Positions 17,069 through 26,005 of a DNA stretch of 64,000 nt are shown in pieces. A program made the position numbers and the translations under genes. The DNA is from Paraburkholderia saeva (GTDB lineage: Bacteria; Pseudomonadota; Gammaproteobacteria; Burkholderiales; Burkholderiaceae): assembly GCF_907164555.1 (NCBI RefSeq), contig NZ_CAJQZC010000001.1, forward strand, positions 496,001 to 560,000, written 5' to 3'. The notes under the pieces were generated by a model. That model saw only the letters and a list, made by a program, of their open reading frames with translations, did not search any database and was not told where the DNA came from. Numbering within the stretch: position 1 is the stretch's first letter; each line of letters opens with the position of its first letter.

Positions 17069-18106
17069 ATGATCTCTGGGGATCAGGCGGCGTTGACGAC
17101 ATCTGCGCGACGCGATGCGCGTGCAGCTGACAAATACGCGTGGCCGGCGCCCGACAGGCGGCTGTCTGGCACGTTCTTCAAGCTGCTTTACCGGTGGACT
17201 CACAGCAACGCGTTCCGGCATAACGAACGCCTGTGGCGCGATGTTGCGATAGCGCGCGACGCCAGCGGTTGTCTTGCCGGCATTTCAATTGGCGGGCGTG
17301 AGATTCAAGTCCAAAACGCCCAAAGCCTTTCAGTTGTGGGACCTGCTGCAAGTCATCTGATTGCGACCGGGCCGTCCGTCAACGATATCGACTATCACGC
17401 GCTCGATCTTCGTCACGTGATGGGTGTGAACGGCGCGATTGCCTTACAGGACCGGCACCCCATTCCTTTCGAGTTTTATTGCATCGTGGACGCAGGATTT
17501 GTGCGCAAACGTCCGGATCTCGTTGCGCGCGTGATTCAAGCGGACCTCACGCTCTTCACCACGCCGCTCGTGCTCTGGTACATAGCGCAGTGTCTGCCGC
17601 TCGAGCAGATCCATTGCCGTATCTTCCTGATTGAAGACATCCTGTATCCGGCGGGAAAACGCTCGCTACGCGCGCGCGATCTGCTCGACGCACAGGCGCG
17701 CTCCGACGCCGTACTGTTTGATGAAATCTCACCGCGTGGCTTTAGCCTGAATGTGAGACGCGGTGTCATGGACGGCCGGACGGTCGCCTATACGGCTCTG
17801 CAGGTACTTGTCTGGCTAGGCTTCGACAAGGTGTTCATGCACGGACTCGATCTGCTCGACGCAAAGCGTACACCGCGCTTCTACGAAACGGCGGAGAGCA
17901 TGCAGCCCAGCTCTCTCGATGCCCATTTCGAAGCCTTCATCGAGCCTTCGTTTCGAGGTGCCTCGGCGTTGCTTCGAAGCATGGGCGTACACGTGAAAAA
18001 CCTCTCGCCGGATAGTGCGCTCGACACCAGCATTTTCGAAAAGATCGACTGGCGGACACTCGTCCCTGTGCAGTCCACCGTGAGCCCAATGCGTTCCGCC
18101 GCCTGA
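17069..18106 (+). CDS. Putative glycosyltransferase, DUF115/WaaZ-like
   Basis: Cytoplasmic protein of 345 aa. The pattern LSVVGPAASHLIATGPSVNDIDY ... VMGVNGAIALQDRHPIPFEFYCIVDAGFVRKRP resembles the nucleotide-binding fold of DUF115/MptE-like and WaaZ-type Kdo transferases, which have a GPS-x-D loop and a later 'G.N' and 'D' pair. A second match is AYTALQVLVWLGFDKVFMHGLDLLD. A disordered basic N-terminus precedes the fold. It is followed 18 bp later by a glycosyltransferase, so the two probably form an operon modifying lipopolysaccharide or another surface glycan. Assignment is by pattern; the exact sugar is unknown. Confidence 0.6.
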   Translation: MISGDQAALTTSARRDARAADKYAWPAPDRRLSGTFFKLLYRWTHSNAFRHNERLWRDVAIARDASGCLAGISIGGREIQVQNAQSLSVVGPAASHLIATGPSVNDIDYHALDLRHVMGVNGAIALQDRHPIPFEFYCIVDAGFVRKRPDLVARVIQADLTLFTTPLVLWYIAQCLPLEQIHCRIFLIEDILYPAGKRSLRARDLLDAQARSDAVLFDEISPRGFSLNVRRGVMDGRTVAYTALQVLVWLGFDKVFMHGLDLLDAKRTPRFYETAESMQPSSLDAHFEAFIEPSFRGASALLRSMGVHVKNLSPDSALDTSIFEKIDWRTLVPVQSTVSPMRSAA

Positions 18107-18124
18107 ATGCGACCCTGACCTGTC

Positions 18125-19246
18125 ATGAATGTCGTTCACATCTCCAATACGCCCGTTGCTGGCAGCCCGGGCAATATCGTATCGGCGCTTAACCGTCTCA
18201 CTGAGATTCGCGCCCGTCATATCGTGTTCAATAGCTCGGCGTACCGGACACGCACGTTTGCTGTCGACATCGACTGGAAGACCGGACGTGAAGAGGCGCA
18301 CGACGCGATCGCCGCCGCCGATATCATTCACATCCACCAGTTCTTCTCGCTGGATGAGACATTCGGGCCCGGGTTTCACGGCAGGTTCGGCAAAAAGAAA
18401 GTAATCCGGCAATTTCACTCGGCGCCCGATCTCTGGGCAAAGGGCGACGTCGCGCTCGCGTCGCGCATCGTCAGTGAAAACATACCGCAGCTTGTCATCG
18501 CCCAGGGGCCGGAGCGCTACTACCCGTTTGCGCGCGTGGTCCCCAATATCATTCCGCTGCACGATCCGCGCTATCTGCCGATGGAAGCGCAAGACGGGCT
18601 CCCTGTCGTCATGTTTTCGCCAAGTGGCCGCACGTCGGCGTGGAAGACGAGATGGGAAACCAAGGGCGCGCCGCAGACGCTCGCACTGTTGCGCAAGCTT
18701 CAACGTGAAGGATTGTGCAAGCTGCATCTCGTCGTGGATACGCCGCACGACGAATGTCTTCGCGCGAAGCAACGGGCTGCGGTTGTAATTGACGAATGTG
18801 TGACGGGAAACTATCACCTGAGCGGGCTTGAAGCGCTCTCGCAGGGTAAGCCCACTGTGGGTTATCTGGACCAGCGGGTACAGGGTCAACTGCGGAAAAT
18901 CACCGGGGCAACGGAGCTTCCCTGGGTCGACGTGCGGCTGGAAGAAGCGGAGGCGCCGCTGCGGGAACTGCTGGCGAACCGGCGTCTGCGCACTGCACTA
19001 GGTTTGGCATCGCGAAAGTGGATGGAGACGTACTACGACGAGGCCACGTTGATCCAGCACTATCGTGAGGCGTATTTCGACCTCTTTGAAGCGCCGCATC
19101 GATTTCAGGTGCCCCGCTTCGAGAACGAGGGCGACCATTGGCTTGCAGTTCGCCTCCCGAATCATCACTGGTCTGCACGGCGAAACGCCAGGGTGCCGTT
19201 CGGCCGCGCTTTTAAGGCGCTACGCGCATGGGCGGGCATTCGCTAG
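18125..19246 (+). CDS. Glycosyltransferase, GT-B fold (GT1/GT4-like)
   Basis: Glycosyltransferase-like protein of 373 aa. The N-terminal Rossmann half begins NVVHISNTPVAGSPGNIVSALNRL, with DIIHIHQFFSLDE. The C-terminal half holds VVMFSPSGRTSAWKTRWETKGAPQTLALLRKL and the donor-binding segment ECVTGNYHLSGLEALSQGKPTVGYLD, where the expected 'E..A.G.P' motif is present. It has no membrane segment. It is encoded 18 bp after the DUF115-like gene and probably acts in the same surface-polysaccharide pathway. Not linked to a larger LPS cluster here; the rfb genes are 41 kb away. Confidence 0.8.
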   Translation: MNVVHISNTPVAGSPGNIVSALNRLTEIRARHIVFNSSAYRTRTFAVDIDWKTGREEAHDAIAAADIIHIHQFFSLDETFGPGFHGRFGKKKVIRQFHSAPDLWAKGDVALASRIVSENIPQLVIAQGPERYYPFARVVPNIIPLHDPRYLPMEAQDGLPVVMFSPSGRTSAWKTRWETKGAPQTLALLRKLQREGLCKLHLVVDTPHDECLRAKQRAAVVIDECVTGNYHLSGLEALSQGKPTVGYLDQRVQGQLRKITGATELPWVDVRLEEAEAPLRELLANRRLRTALGLASRKWMETYYDEATLIQHYREAYFDLFEAPHRFQVPRFENEGDHWLAVRLPNHHWSARRNARVPFGRAFKALRAWAGIR

Positions 19247-19412
19247 TTGCGGGCGCTGCTCGCGATCGAAGGTCAAAGGACATCCGGATGCGTGTTGGAA
19301 GCGTGAACCCTCTCCCTTGACGTAACACGCCGAAACACAACCGTAGCCCAAATGTAGTGTCGTTTGTCTAGCATGCCTGCATTGCCCATTTATCGATGCA
19401 GGGAGGTGCCGG

Positions 19413-19616
19413 ATGCTCAGCCATCACGAACTCGCGACGCTCATGTTGCTCGGCGATGCCGAAAGGCGGCTGGAAACGATCGACCCGGATGTGCTCGCGC
19501 TGCGCCGTTATGAGCTTGTTGAAATACGGCAGCGGGAGCCCCAGGGCTCCATGCTGCAACTGACGCGTCAGGGTCGCGCGCTGCTGGACCGCTTGCGCAT
19601 CGGCCCGGCGCAATAA
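19413..19616 (+). CDS. Small hypothetical protein, winged-helix-like (67 aa)
   Basis: Short protein starting MLSHHELATLMLLGDAERR. A GGGAGG ribosome binding site lies 7 bp before ATG 19413. The sequence VLALRRYELVEIRQREPQGSMLQLTRQGRALLDRL looks like the helix plus wing of a winged-helix fold ('L.L...G..ll..L'). It lacks any other domain. It may be a small DNA- or protein-binding factor. A competing antisense frame at 19368-19613 lacks a ribosome binding site. Confidence 0.6.
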   Translation: MLSHHELATLMLLGDAERRLETIDPDVLALRRYELVEIRQREPQGSMLQLTRQGRALLDRLRIGPAQ

Positions 19617-19828
19617 GCCGGGTAATTCCTCTGGTCAAAGTCGGTACCCTTGCCGTCATTCGCAGGCAGGAGGCTTGAGGGAAAACCATCAAATTTCGTC
19701 GTGATCGCGGGTTGTCGATCAAGTACTGTTTGTTCCAGCCAGACGGCGTTCATAGCCGCGTTATCCGCGCGGCGAGCGCATTCAACTGGCAGAAAACAAC
19801 CATCTTGCATGGTCGACAGGAGACAAAC

Positions 19829-20896
19829 ATGTCATCGACGCCCCCGCCCGGCAACACGACGCCGGGCCTGACAGACGAGACGTTCGACGATCGCATCAGT
19901 GAGCAGTGGTATCAACCGCGCATTCCGCGCACGGTGCTGAAGGCGCTGATGAAGCGCAGCGATGCGCCAGGTTTGCGCAATTTCGGGCTGTGGCTCGTGC
20001 TACTGATCGCTTCGGGTGTCGTTGCGGGGCTCAGTTGGGGCAGCTGGTGGGCCGTGCCGGCGTTCTTCGTGTACGGCACGATCTACTCATCGAGCGACGC
20101 GCGCTGGCACGAACTCGCGCATGGCACTCCGTTCAAAACGCGCTGGCTTAACGACGCGTTTTACCACCTGTCGTCGTTCATGACGATCCGCGAGGCGTAC
20201 TGGTGGCGCTGGAGCCACGCACGGCATCACACGCACACCTATTTCACCGGGCGCGATCCGGAGATTCAGGTAGCACGCCCGACTCAAATGCTGCCGATTC
20301 TCCTCGACTTCTTTGCGCTCGTCGGTGGGACCGCCGAGGTTCGCAAGACGGTTCGCCACGCGTTCGGCCAGATCGACGCCGCGACCGAAGCGTTCCTGCC
20401 CGCCAGCGAGAAGCCGAAGATGATCTGGTCGTCACGCGTGTATGTCGCGGTGATCTTCGCGACGCTCGCTCTCGCGGTTGGGTTTCACAGCTTCCTGCCG
20501 CTGATGTTCCTCTGGACGCCGCGTTTCTACGGCGGCTGGCTGCACCAGTTGCTGGGCCTCACACAACACGCCGGGCTCGGCGTCAACGTGAAGGATCACC
20601 GGCTCAATACGCGCACCGTCTACATCAATCCGGTGTTTCGCTTTCTGTACCTGAACATGAACTACCACCTCGAGCACCATCTGCTGCCGATGGTGCCGTT
20701 CCATGCGCTGCCGCGTTTGCACGATGCCATCAAGGACCAGTTGCCGCCCGCGTACCCGAGCCTCTACGTGACGTATCGCGAGATGGTGCCGGCACTGTGG
20801 AAGCAGCGCCGCGATCCGACCCACGTCATCGAACGCACGTTGCCCGATGCGTCATCGGGCGGGCAGGCGAATTTCACTGCGCAACCCAGTGCCTGA
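19829..20896 (+). CDS. Membrane fatty-acid-desaturase-family oxygenase, MocD-like
   Basis: Integral membrane di-iron enzyme of 355 aa. It has three histidine boxes: HELAH (about residue 93), HARHH (about 130) and HLEHH (about 282), with hydrophobic helices at about 45-90 and 205-240. ATG 19829 follows CAGGAGA; I discarded a 39-residue upstream extension. It heads a tight operon with a Rieske ferredoxin and a ferredoxin reductase, which supply electrons. The same set occurs as mocDEF in rhizobial rhizopine catabolism, where the oxygenase O-demethylates 3-O-methyl-scyllo-inosamine. Here the substrate is unknown; hydroxylation or O-demethylation of a small molecule is inferred. Confidence 0.85.
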   Translation: MSSTPPPGNTTPGLTDETFDDRISEQWYQPRIPRTVLKALMKRSDAPGLRNFGLWLVLLIASGVVAGLSWGSWWAVPAFFVYGTIYSSSDARWHELAHGTPFKTRWLNDAFYHLSSFMTIREAYWWRWSHARHHTHTYFTGRDPEIQVARPTQMLPILLDFFALVGGTAEVRKTVRHAFGQIDAATEAFLPASEKPKMIWSSRVYVAVIFATLALAVGFHSFLPLMFLWTPRFYGGWLHQLLGLTQHAGLGVNVKDHRLNTRTVYINPVFRFLYLNMNYHLEHHLLPMVPFHALPRLHDAIKDQLPPAYPSLYVTYREMVPALWKQRRDPTHVIERTLPDASSGGQANFTAQPSA

Positions 20897-20960
20897 AAGA
20901 GATCGCCCGGGCTTCTGCATCACCTTCAATCCATTAAAGCCTGTTTCCGTGGGAGGCGTC

Positions 20961-21314
20961 GTGACAGTCGAATCCGGCAACACGAAGTGGGTCGTCGCGT
21001 GTACGACCGACGACATCGATGAAGAAGACGTGCTGCGTTTCGATCATGAAGGCGCGAGCTACGCGCTGTACCGGCTCGCGAAGGGCTTTCATGCATCGGA
21101 CGGCTGGTGCACGCATGAACAGGCACATCTGGCAGACGGCTTCGTCGTGAACGGCGAAATCGAATGTCCGCTCCATCAGGGCCGCTTCGACATCGTCAGC
21201 GGCAAGCCACTGAGTCCGCCCGTCTGCGTGAAGTTGAAGACCTGGCCTGTGCGCGTCGAAGGCAAAAACGTATTGATTGGCGTACCGGCCCCGGCCGAAA
21301 AGGATGCCGCATGA
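20961..21314 (+). CDS. Rieske [2Fe-2S] ferredoxin, MocE-like
   Basis: Soluble electron carrier of 117 aa with both Rieske motifs, CTH (about residue 51) and CPLH (about 71), giving the two Cys and two His cluster ligands. I chose GTG 20961 because GGGAGG sits 5 bp upstream and the frame further upstream overlaps the oxygenase gene. It lies 64 bp after the oxygenase gene, and its TGA overlaps the ATG of the reductase gene (ATGA), showing translational coupling. It most likely shuttles electrons from the reductase to the di-iron enzyme. Confidence 0.93.
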   Translation: MTVESGNTKWVVACTTDDIDEEDVLRFDHEGASYALYRLAKGFHASDGWCTHEQAHLADGFVVNGEIECPLHQGRFDIVSGKPLSPPVCVKLKTWPVRVEGKNVLIGVPAPAEKDAA

Positions 21315-22564
21315 AAACTGCCGAACATGCCGCGATGGTCATTGTGGGCGCCGGGCAGTGCGGGGCGCGGACCGCTCACGCATTACGTGAGAACGGCTGG
21401 GAGGGTGAGATCACGCTCCTCGGCAACGAGGGCCTGGCACCGTATGACCGGCCGCCGCTTTCCAAGGCGGTGCTGCTCGGCCAGAAAACCACCGCACAGT
21501 GCGCGCTGTTCAATGACGCGTTCTATCGCGACAACCGTATCGATCTGCGCGTCGATGCGCCCGTGAGCAGCATCGATCGTGCGGAGCGCAAGGTGGTGCT
21601 CGGCGATGGCCGCAGCGTGTCCTATCACCGGCTGCTGATCGCAACAGGCGCCGAGCCGCGCCGGCTCGCCGTGCCGGGGGCCACGCTCGCCGGCGTGCAT
21701 CTGCTGCGTGCGGTGCCCGATGCGCTGTCGATCGTCGACGAACTCACCCCGGGGCGACGCATCGCGATCGTCGGCGCTGGCTTTATCGGGCTGGAAATCG
21801 CGGCGACCGCGATCACGCGTGGCTGCGAAGTGGTCGTCATCGAAGCGGCCGCGCGCGCATTGATGCGCGCCGTGCCGGAAGTCGTCGCGGGTTATCTGGT
21901 GGAGCGGCATCGTCAGATGAGCGTGGATGTTCGCTTCGCGACGCAGGTGGAGCGCATTCTGGGCGAATCGCGGGTGACGGGCCTGAAGCTCTCCGACGGC
22001 GCGACGCTGGAATGCGATGCGGTGATCGTGGGTGTCGGTGTGACCCCACGCACCGCGCTCGCGGAAGCAGCCGGCATCGATGTTGCCGACGGCATTGCGG
22101 TCGACGACACGTTGCGCACCAACGACCCCTACGTCTTCGCTGCCGGTGATGTGTGCTCGTTTCCGCATCGTCTGTTTCGACGCCGGATTCGGCTCGAGTG
22201 CTGGAAGAACGCCGAAGACCACGCGCGTGTCGTGGCGCGCAACATGCTCGACTACGGCGAGACCTATTCGGCGGTTCCCTGGTTCTGGTCGAATCAGTAC
22301 GACATGACGATCCAGATCGCCGGCATGCCTGCGTTCGGCACGACGAGCGTGGTGCGCGAGGTCGGGTCAGCTTCGCGACTGTTCTTTGCGCTCGACGGTG
22401 AAGGTGTGCTGGTCGGCGCAAGCGGTGTCGGCCAGGTGAGCGAGGTTGCCCGCGACGTACGCGTCGCCCAGGAGTTGATCGCCCGCCGCGCACGCATCGA
22501 TCCGGCGGTGCTGAAGGATCCGTCGGCGAAGCTGAAGTCGCTGCTGACGGCGGAGGCATTATGA
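21311..22564 (+). CDS. NAD(P)H:ferredoxin reductase, MocF-like
   Basis: FAD-dependent pyridine nucleotide-disulphide-type reductase of 417 aa. The FAD fold begins VIVGAGQCGARTAHALRENG (residues 10-29), with YDRPPLSK next. The NAD(P) fold has IAIVGAGFIGLEIAATAITRG (about 155-175), and the second FAD motif is DDTLRTNDPYVFAAGDVC (about 264-281). A C-terminal reductase domain follows, like those of Rieske oxygenase systems. It starts within the stop of the ferredoxin gene and its own stop overlaps the next start, so all three are translationally coupled. Confidence 0.93.
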   Translation: MKTAEHAAMVIVGAGQCGARTAHALRENGWEGEITLLGNEGLAPYDRPPLSKAVLLGQKTTAQCALFNDAFYRDNRIDLRVDAPVSSIDRAERKVVLGDGRSVSYHRLLIATGAEPRRLAVPGATLAGVHLLRAVPDALSIVDELTPGRRIAIVGAGFIGLEIAATAITRGCEVVVIEAAARALMRAVPEVVAGYLVERHRQMSVDVRFATQVERILGESRVTGLKLSDGATLECDAVIVGVGVTPRTALAEAAGIDVADGIAVDDTLRTNDPYVFAAGDVCSFPHRLFRRRIRLECWKNAEDHARVVARNMLDYGETYSAVPWFWSNQYDMTIQIAGMPAFGTTSVVREVGSASRLFFALDGEGVLVGASGVGQVSEVARDVRVAQELIARRARIDPAVLKDPSAKLKSLLTAEAL

Positions 22565-23433
22565 GTCAACGTCTGCTGGTTTTCCAGTCGATGTGGGCGA
22601 TGGAGCGGCGTCACAGCGATGGCTTCGAGCGATCGCTCGAAGAGAATCTGCGCATGATCGCCGAGGCCGGTTTTGACGGCATCAGCGCGCACTACGCGCA
22701 CCGTGACGAGGTGCGGCGGCTCGCGGCACTGCGTCACGCGCATGGGCTCGATGCGGAGGGTCAATGCTTTCCGCGCACGATCGATGATCTGCAGCCGGTG
22801 CTCGAAAACGCGACCGAATCGGGTGTGCATCACATCGATCTGCAGCCCGATGTGCGGCCGCGCAGCATTGCCGAAGCAGTGACGCTGCTCGACGGATGGT
22901 CGCGTCTTGCAGAGCAGGTGGATTTTCCGGTGTACATCGAAACTCATCGCGACCGCATGACGACGGACCTGCATTTCACACTCGATCTGCTCGACGCGCG
23001 TCCCCACACAAAGCTGCTTGGCGACATTTCGCATTACCTCGTGGGGCGTGAGTTTCCATGGCCGGTGTCTGATGAGAATCACGCGCTGATGCGCCGCATT
23101 CTCGACAGTTCATGGGCTTTTCATGGCCGCGTCGCGAGCCGCGAACAGGTTCAGATCGAGCTGTCATTCGAGCCGCACAGGATGTGGGTGGACCTGTTTC
23201 TCGACTGGTGGCGTTACGGTTTCACGTCGTGGTGCGAACGCGCGGAAGCGGACGATACGCTCGCTTTCACCTGCGAGCTGGGACCGAGGCCTTACGCGAT
23301 CATCGGCCGCGACGGCAACGACACGACAGACCGCTGGGCCGAATCGTTGCTGCTGCGCGACTGGATTCGCGATGTATGGCGCGACGTACAGGAGCAACGT
23401 GTTCCACACCCGCAGGCGGTGTTTCCCGGCTAG
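22561..23433 (+). CDS. Sugar-phosphate isomerase/epimerase-like TIM-barrel protein
   Basis: Soluble protein of 290 aa with the xylose-isomerase-like TIM-barrel pattern. Evidence is the alternating strand/helix spacing and the likely metal-ligand stretches HHIDLQPDV (about 91), YIETHRDR (about 125) and LGDISHYLV (about 153). The start overlaps the reductase stop (ATGA), so it is part of the oxygenase operon. In rhizopine catabolism, isomerase/dehydratase-type proteins of this fold process the inositol product, which suggests that this enzyme works on the product of the oxygenase. That is inference. Confidence 0.8.
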   Translation: MSQRLLVFQSMWAMERRHSDGFERSLEENLRMIAEAGFDGISAHYAHRDEVRRLAALRHAHGLDAEGQCFPRTIDDLQPVLENATESGVHHIDLQPDVRPRSIAEAVTLLDGWSRLAEQVDFPVYIETHRDRMTTDLHFTLDLLDARPHTKLLGDISHYLVGREFPWPVSDENHALMRRILDSSWAFHGRVASREQVQIELSFEPHRMWVDLFLDWWRYGFTSWCERAEADDTLAFTCELGPRPYAIIGRDGNDTTDRWAESLLLRDWIRDVWRDVQEQRVPHPQAVFPG

Positions 23434-23435
23434 CG

Positions 23436-23461
23436 GATGAAGCGGCCTGAACCGCTTCATC
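23436..23461. terminator. Hairpin between convergent operons
   Basis: Perfect 10-bp stem GATGAAGCGG / CCGCTTCATC, loop CCTGAA. It starts just after the stop of the TIM-barrel gene and lies before the stop of the DyP peroxidase gene; a likely bidirectional terminator despite lacking a T-tract. Confidence 0.65.
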
Positions 23462-23470
23462 GCCCGCCAG

Positions 23471-24418
23471 CTAAGGCGTGCGATCCGCCAGTTCTTCCAG
23501 CAGCGGGGCCGATGGCACAAAGAACAGTCCACCCGTGACGGCGCGGCTGTAATCGAGAAGCCGGTCGTAGTTGCCCGGTGGCCGGCCGACAAACATGTTC
23601 TCCAGCATCTGCTCGATCGGCTCGGGCGACCTTGCATACCCGATGAAGTAGGTTCCGAACTCGCCCGCGCCCGGGCGACCGAATGCCATGTTGTGACGCA
23701 GGATCTTCACTTCCTTGCCGTCTTTTTCGATCGTCGTGAGTGAACTGTGCGAGGACGAGGGTTTGACATCGTCGGCGAGTTCGACGTCGGACAGTTTCTT
23801 GCGGCCGATGATCCGTTCCTGTGCTTCAACGGGAAGTGAATCCCAGGCGACGAGGTCGTGCAGATACTTCTGCACGATGACATAGCTGCCACCCGCGAAT
23901 TCGGGCTCCTGGTCGTCGATCACAGCGAAATCGACGGCTTCGCGGCCTCGCGGGTTTTCCGTTCCATCGACGAAGCCCACCATGTCGCGCAGGTCGAAAT
24001 AACGAAACCCGTGCACTTCGTCCACGACAGAAACCGCGTCACCCATACGCGCCATCAGGTGCGTGGCGAGCTCGAAGCACAGATCCATGTGGTCCGCGCG
24101 GATGTGAAACAGGATATCCCCGGGCGTTGCAATCGCGCGTCGTTTGCCTTCGCCCACCTCGCGAAATGCGTGAAGGTTCGCGGGGCGGGGCGCGCCGAAA
24201 AGCGCGTCCCATGCGTCCGAGCCAAAACCACAGACACACGAGAGGTTGGCCGGCGGCGCGCGCGTGCCGACCGCACGCACCAGTGCCTCGACGTCGGCGC
24301 ATAGCGCGCGTACGGTGTCTGCGTTCTCTCGGCCGGGCTTAACCGTGACGACGAGGAAAATGGCGCTGCGCGTAATGGGATTGCAGACGGCTTGCGGTTC
24401 TGGAGTGTCGTCAGCCAT
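23471..24418 (-). CDS. DyP-type haem peroxidase
   Basis: Dye-decolourising-type peroxidase of 315 aa (YfeX-like subgroup by size). The hallmark distal motif GFVDGTENP (GxxDG, catalytic Asp at about 151) is present, and the proximal haem His lies in RHNMAFGRPGAGEFGTYFIGYARS (about 244). It has no signal peptide, so it is cytoplasmic or packaged in an encapsulin; no encapsulin gene is adjacent. It is monocistronic and convergent with the oxygenase operon, from which it is separated by a hairpin. Reactions: H2O2-dependent oxidation of phenolic or dye-like compounds, physiological role unknown. Confidence 0.93.
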   Translation of the reverse strand: MADDTPEPQAVCNPITRSAIFLVVTVKPGRENADTVRALCADVEALVRAVGTRAPPANLSCVCGFGSDAWDALFGAPRPANLHAFREVGEGKRRAIATPGDILFHIRADHMDLCFELATHLMARMGDAVSVVDEVHGFRYFDLRDMVGFVDGTENPRGREAVDFAVIDDQEPEFAGGSYVIVQKYLHDLVAWDSLPVEAQERIIGRKKLSDVELADDVKPSSSHSSLTTIEKDGKEVKILRHNMAFGRPGAGEFGTYFIGYARSPEPIEQMLENMFVGRPPGNYDRLLDYSRAVTGGLFFVPSAPLLEELADRTP

Positions 24419-24684
24419 GGGGCGAAGATCCTCGACTCGTTCAGGGGCCCGCCGACGGCAGCGGGTGCTTCAGGAACAGCGTAACGGCATGGGTTGAATT
24501 GCGTTCAACAAGGTTAGTCAATCTTCGCGATCGGCGCGATACGACTTCAACTTCTGTCGGCACCGGAAACATCTTTCGGCTCGCATACAAGGGAATCTAC
24601 ACAGTTCCGCAAGGCGTGACAGCACAGGCGCTTCGATAGTTGCGCGCGAGGCAGCCCATCAGGTGCACACCGAAACCCGGCCGG

Positions 24685-25527
24685 TCACAGGCCCAGACAG
24701 ATGGCTCCGGCCGTCACCACGAGGCACGCGAGCCAGCGTTTTCCACTGACCGCTTCCCGCAAAAATACCCGCCCGATCAGCACAGCGAACACCACGCTGG
24801 TCTCGCGCAACGCCGAAACCGTGCCCATCGCGCCCGACTGCATCGCCCAGATCACGATGCCGTACGCTGCGATCGACACAAGGCCGCCAGCGAACGACGA
24901 GCCGACCGCCATTGGCGCCTCCCATACGGGTGTCGTGAGTGCCGGGAGCCCACGCACCGCGACGAACAGCACCGGCATCAGCCAGTAGAACATGAACATC
25001 CACGCGGTGTAGGCGAGCGCCTCGCCGCCGGATAACCGTACGCCGATGCCGTCGATCACGGTGTAGAGCGCGATCGTCGCACCGGTCGTCAGCGCAGCGA
25101 GCGCGCCCGCGCGCGACACGTGGCGCCCCTGCAGCGCGAGCGCGATGATGCCACCCGAGATCATCGCGATCCCGAGCGCGTGCAACGGAGGGATCGCTTC
25201 GTGCGCGAAGAGCGCCGCACCGAGCGTGACGAGTAGCGGCGACGAGCCGCGCGCGATCGGATACGCCTGTGCGAGATCGCTGCGGCGATACGCCCGCACG
25301 AGGCTCATGTTGTAGACGATATGCACGAGCCCCGAAGCGACGATGTATGGCCAGGCCGCAGCGGCCGGCAGCGGCGTGAACACGATGACGAGCGTGGAGA
25401 CCGCCGCGATGGCGATGCTCATCCACGTCATGGAAAGGAACCGGTCGCGGTTGCCGTGCAGCATCGCGTTCCAGCTTGCGTGGAGGAGAGCGGCGAAGAG
25501 GACAAGGCCGCCAGTCTGACTGAGCAT
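24685..25527 (-). CDS. EamA/DMT-family transporter
   Basis: Inner-membrane permease of 280 aa with ten hydrophobic helices in two EamA repeats. It begins MLSQTGGLVLFAALLHASWNAMLHG, the usual 'W..' opening, and the second repeat carries ALRETSVVFAVLIGRVFLREA. ATG 25527 is preferred over an upstream in-frame start that adds a polar 37-residue extension. It is monocistronic. Substrate is unknown; members export amino acids, metabolites or drugs. Confidence 0.9.
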   Translation of the reverse strand: MLSQTGGLVLFAALLHASWNAMLHGNRDRFLSMTWMSIAIAAVSTLVIVFTPLPAAAAWPYIVASGLVHIVYNMSLVRAYRRSDLAQAYPIARGSSPLLVTLGAALFAHEAIPPLHALGIAMISGGIIALALQGRHVSRAGALAALTTGATIALYTVIDGIGVRLSGGEALAYTAWMFMFYWLMPVLFVAVRGLPALTTPVWEAPMAVGSSFAGGLVSIAAYGIVIWAMQSGAMGTVSALRETSVVFAVLIGRVFLREAVSGKRWLACLVVTAGAICLGL

Positions 25528-25603
25528 TCGTTCCGGGCTGGAAAAGGTGAGGGAGATTATGTGCCGCCTGTATGTGCTGACATTGGCGTGAGTCTGCGAG
25601 CGT

Positions 25604-26005
25604 TCACTCGCCGCATTGCACGTCCTGCTTTGGCACAACGATGATCATCGGGTATGTCCCGTGGTCGAGTTCCACGCGTGCGACGACCGCCATCGTCGCG
25701 CTGTCGGTGTCGTCGTACACGCTGACTTTTTCATGTCGAAGGTTCGTGATGCCGGTGCAGCCGGACGCGCGACCTTCGTCGGAGATCTTGCACTGGATCG
25801 GGTTGTCCGCGAGGTAGCGGTATCGGTCCCGCTCGGGCGTCGCAAGGTATTCGCGAACGCTCTGCGCAGATCCGCCGACGCCGGTGACGTATCCCATGCT
25901 GCACTGCTGTCGGGATGCGTCGCTGCTCCCGGATGTTTCGGCTATCGCGGCTGTGCCTGCGGTCACGATGACCGCCGCGAGTGTCGAGGCAAGGAGGTAA
26001 TTCAT
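25604..26005 (-). CDS. Small exported hypothetical protein (133 aa)
   Basis: Unrecognised periplasmic protein. The N-terminus MNYLLASTLAAVIVTAGTAAIAE is a good signal peptide. The mature part has four Cys (QQCSMGY, IQCKIS, SGCTG, VQCGE), suggesting two disulphides, and a strand-rich end (YDDTDSATMAVVARVELDHGTYPMIIVVPKQDVQ). ATG 26005 is chosen because the upstream in-frame extension is not signal-like. It lies 76 bp upstream of the DMT gene on the same strand, but nothing else links them. I assign no function. Confidence 0.72.
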   Translation of the reverse strand: MNYLLASTLAAVIVTAGTAAIAETSGSSDASRQQCSMGYVTGVGGSAQSVREYLATPERDRYRYLADNPIQCKISDEGRASGCTGITNLRHEKVSVYDDTDSATMAVVARVELDHGTYPMIIVVPKQDVQCGE

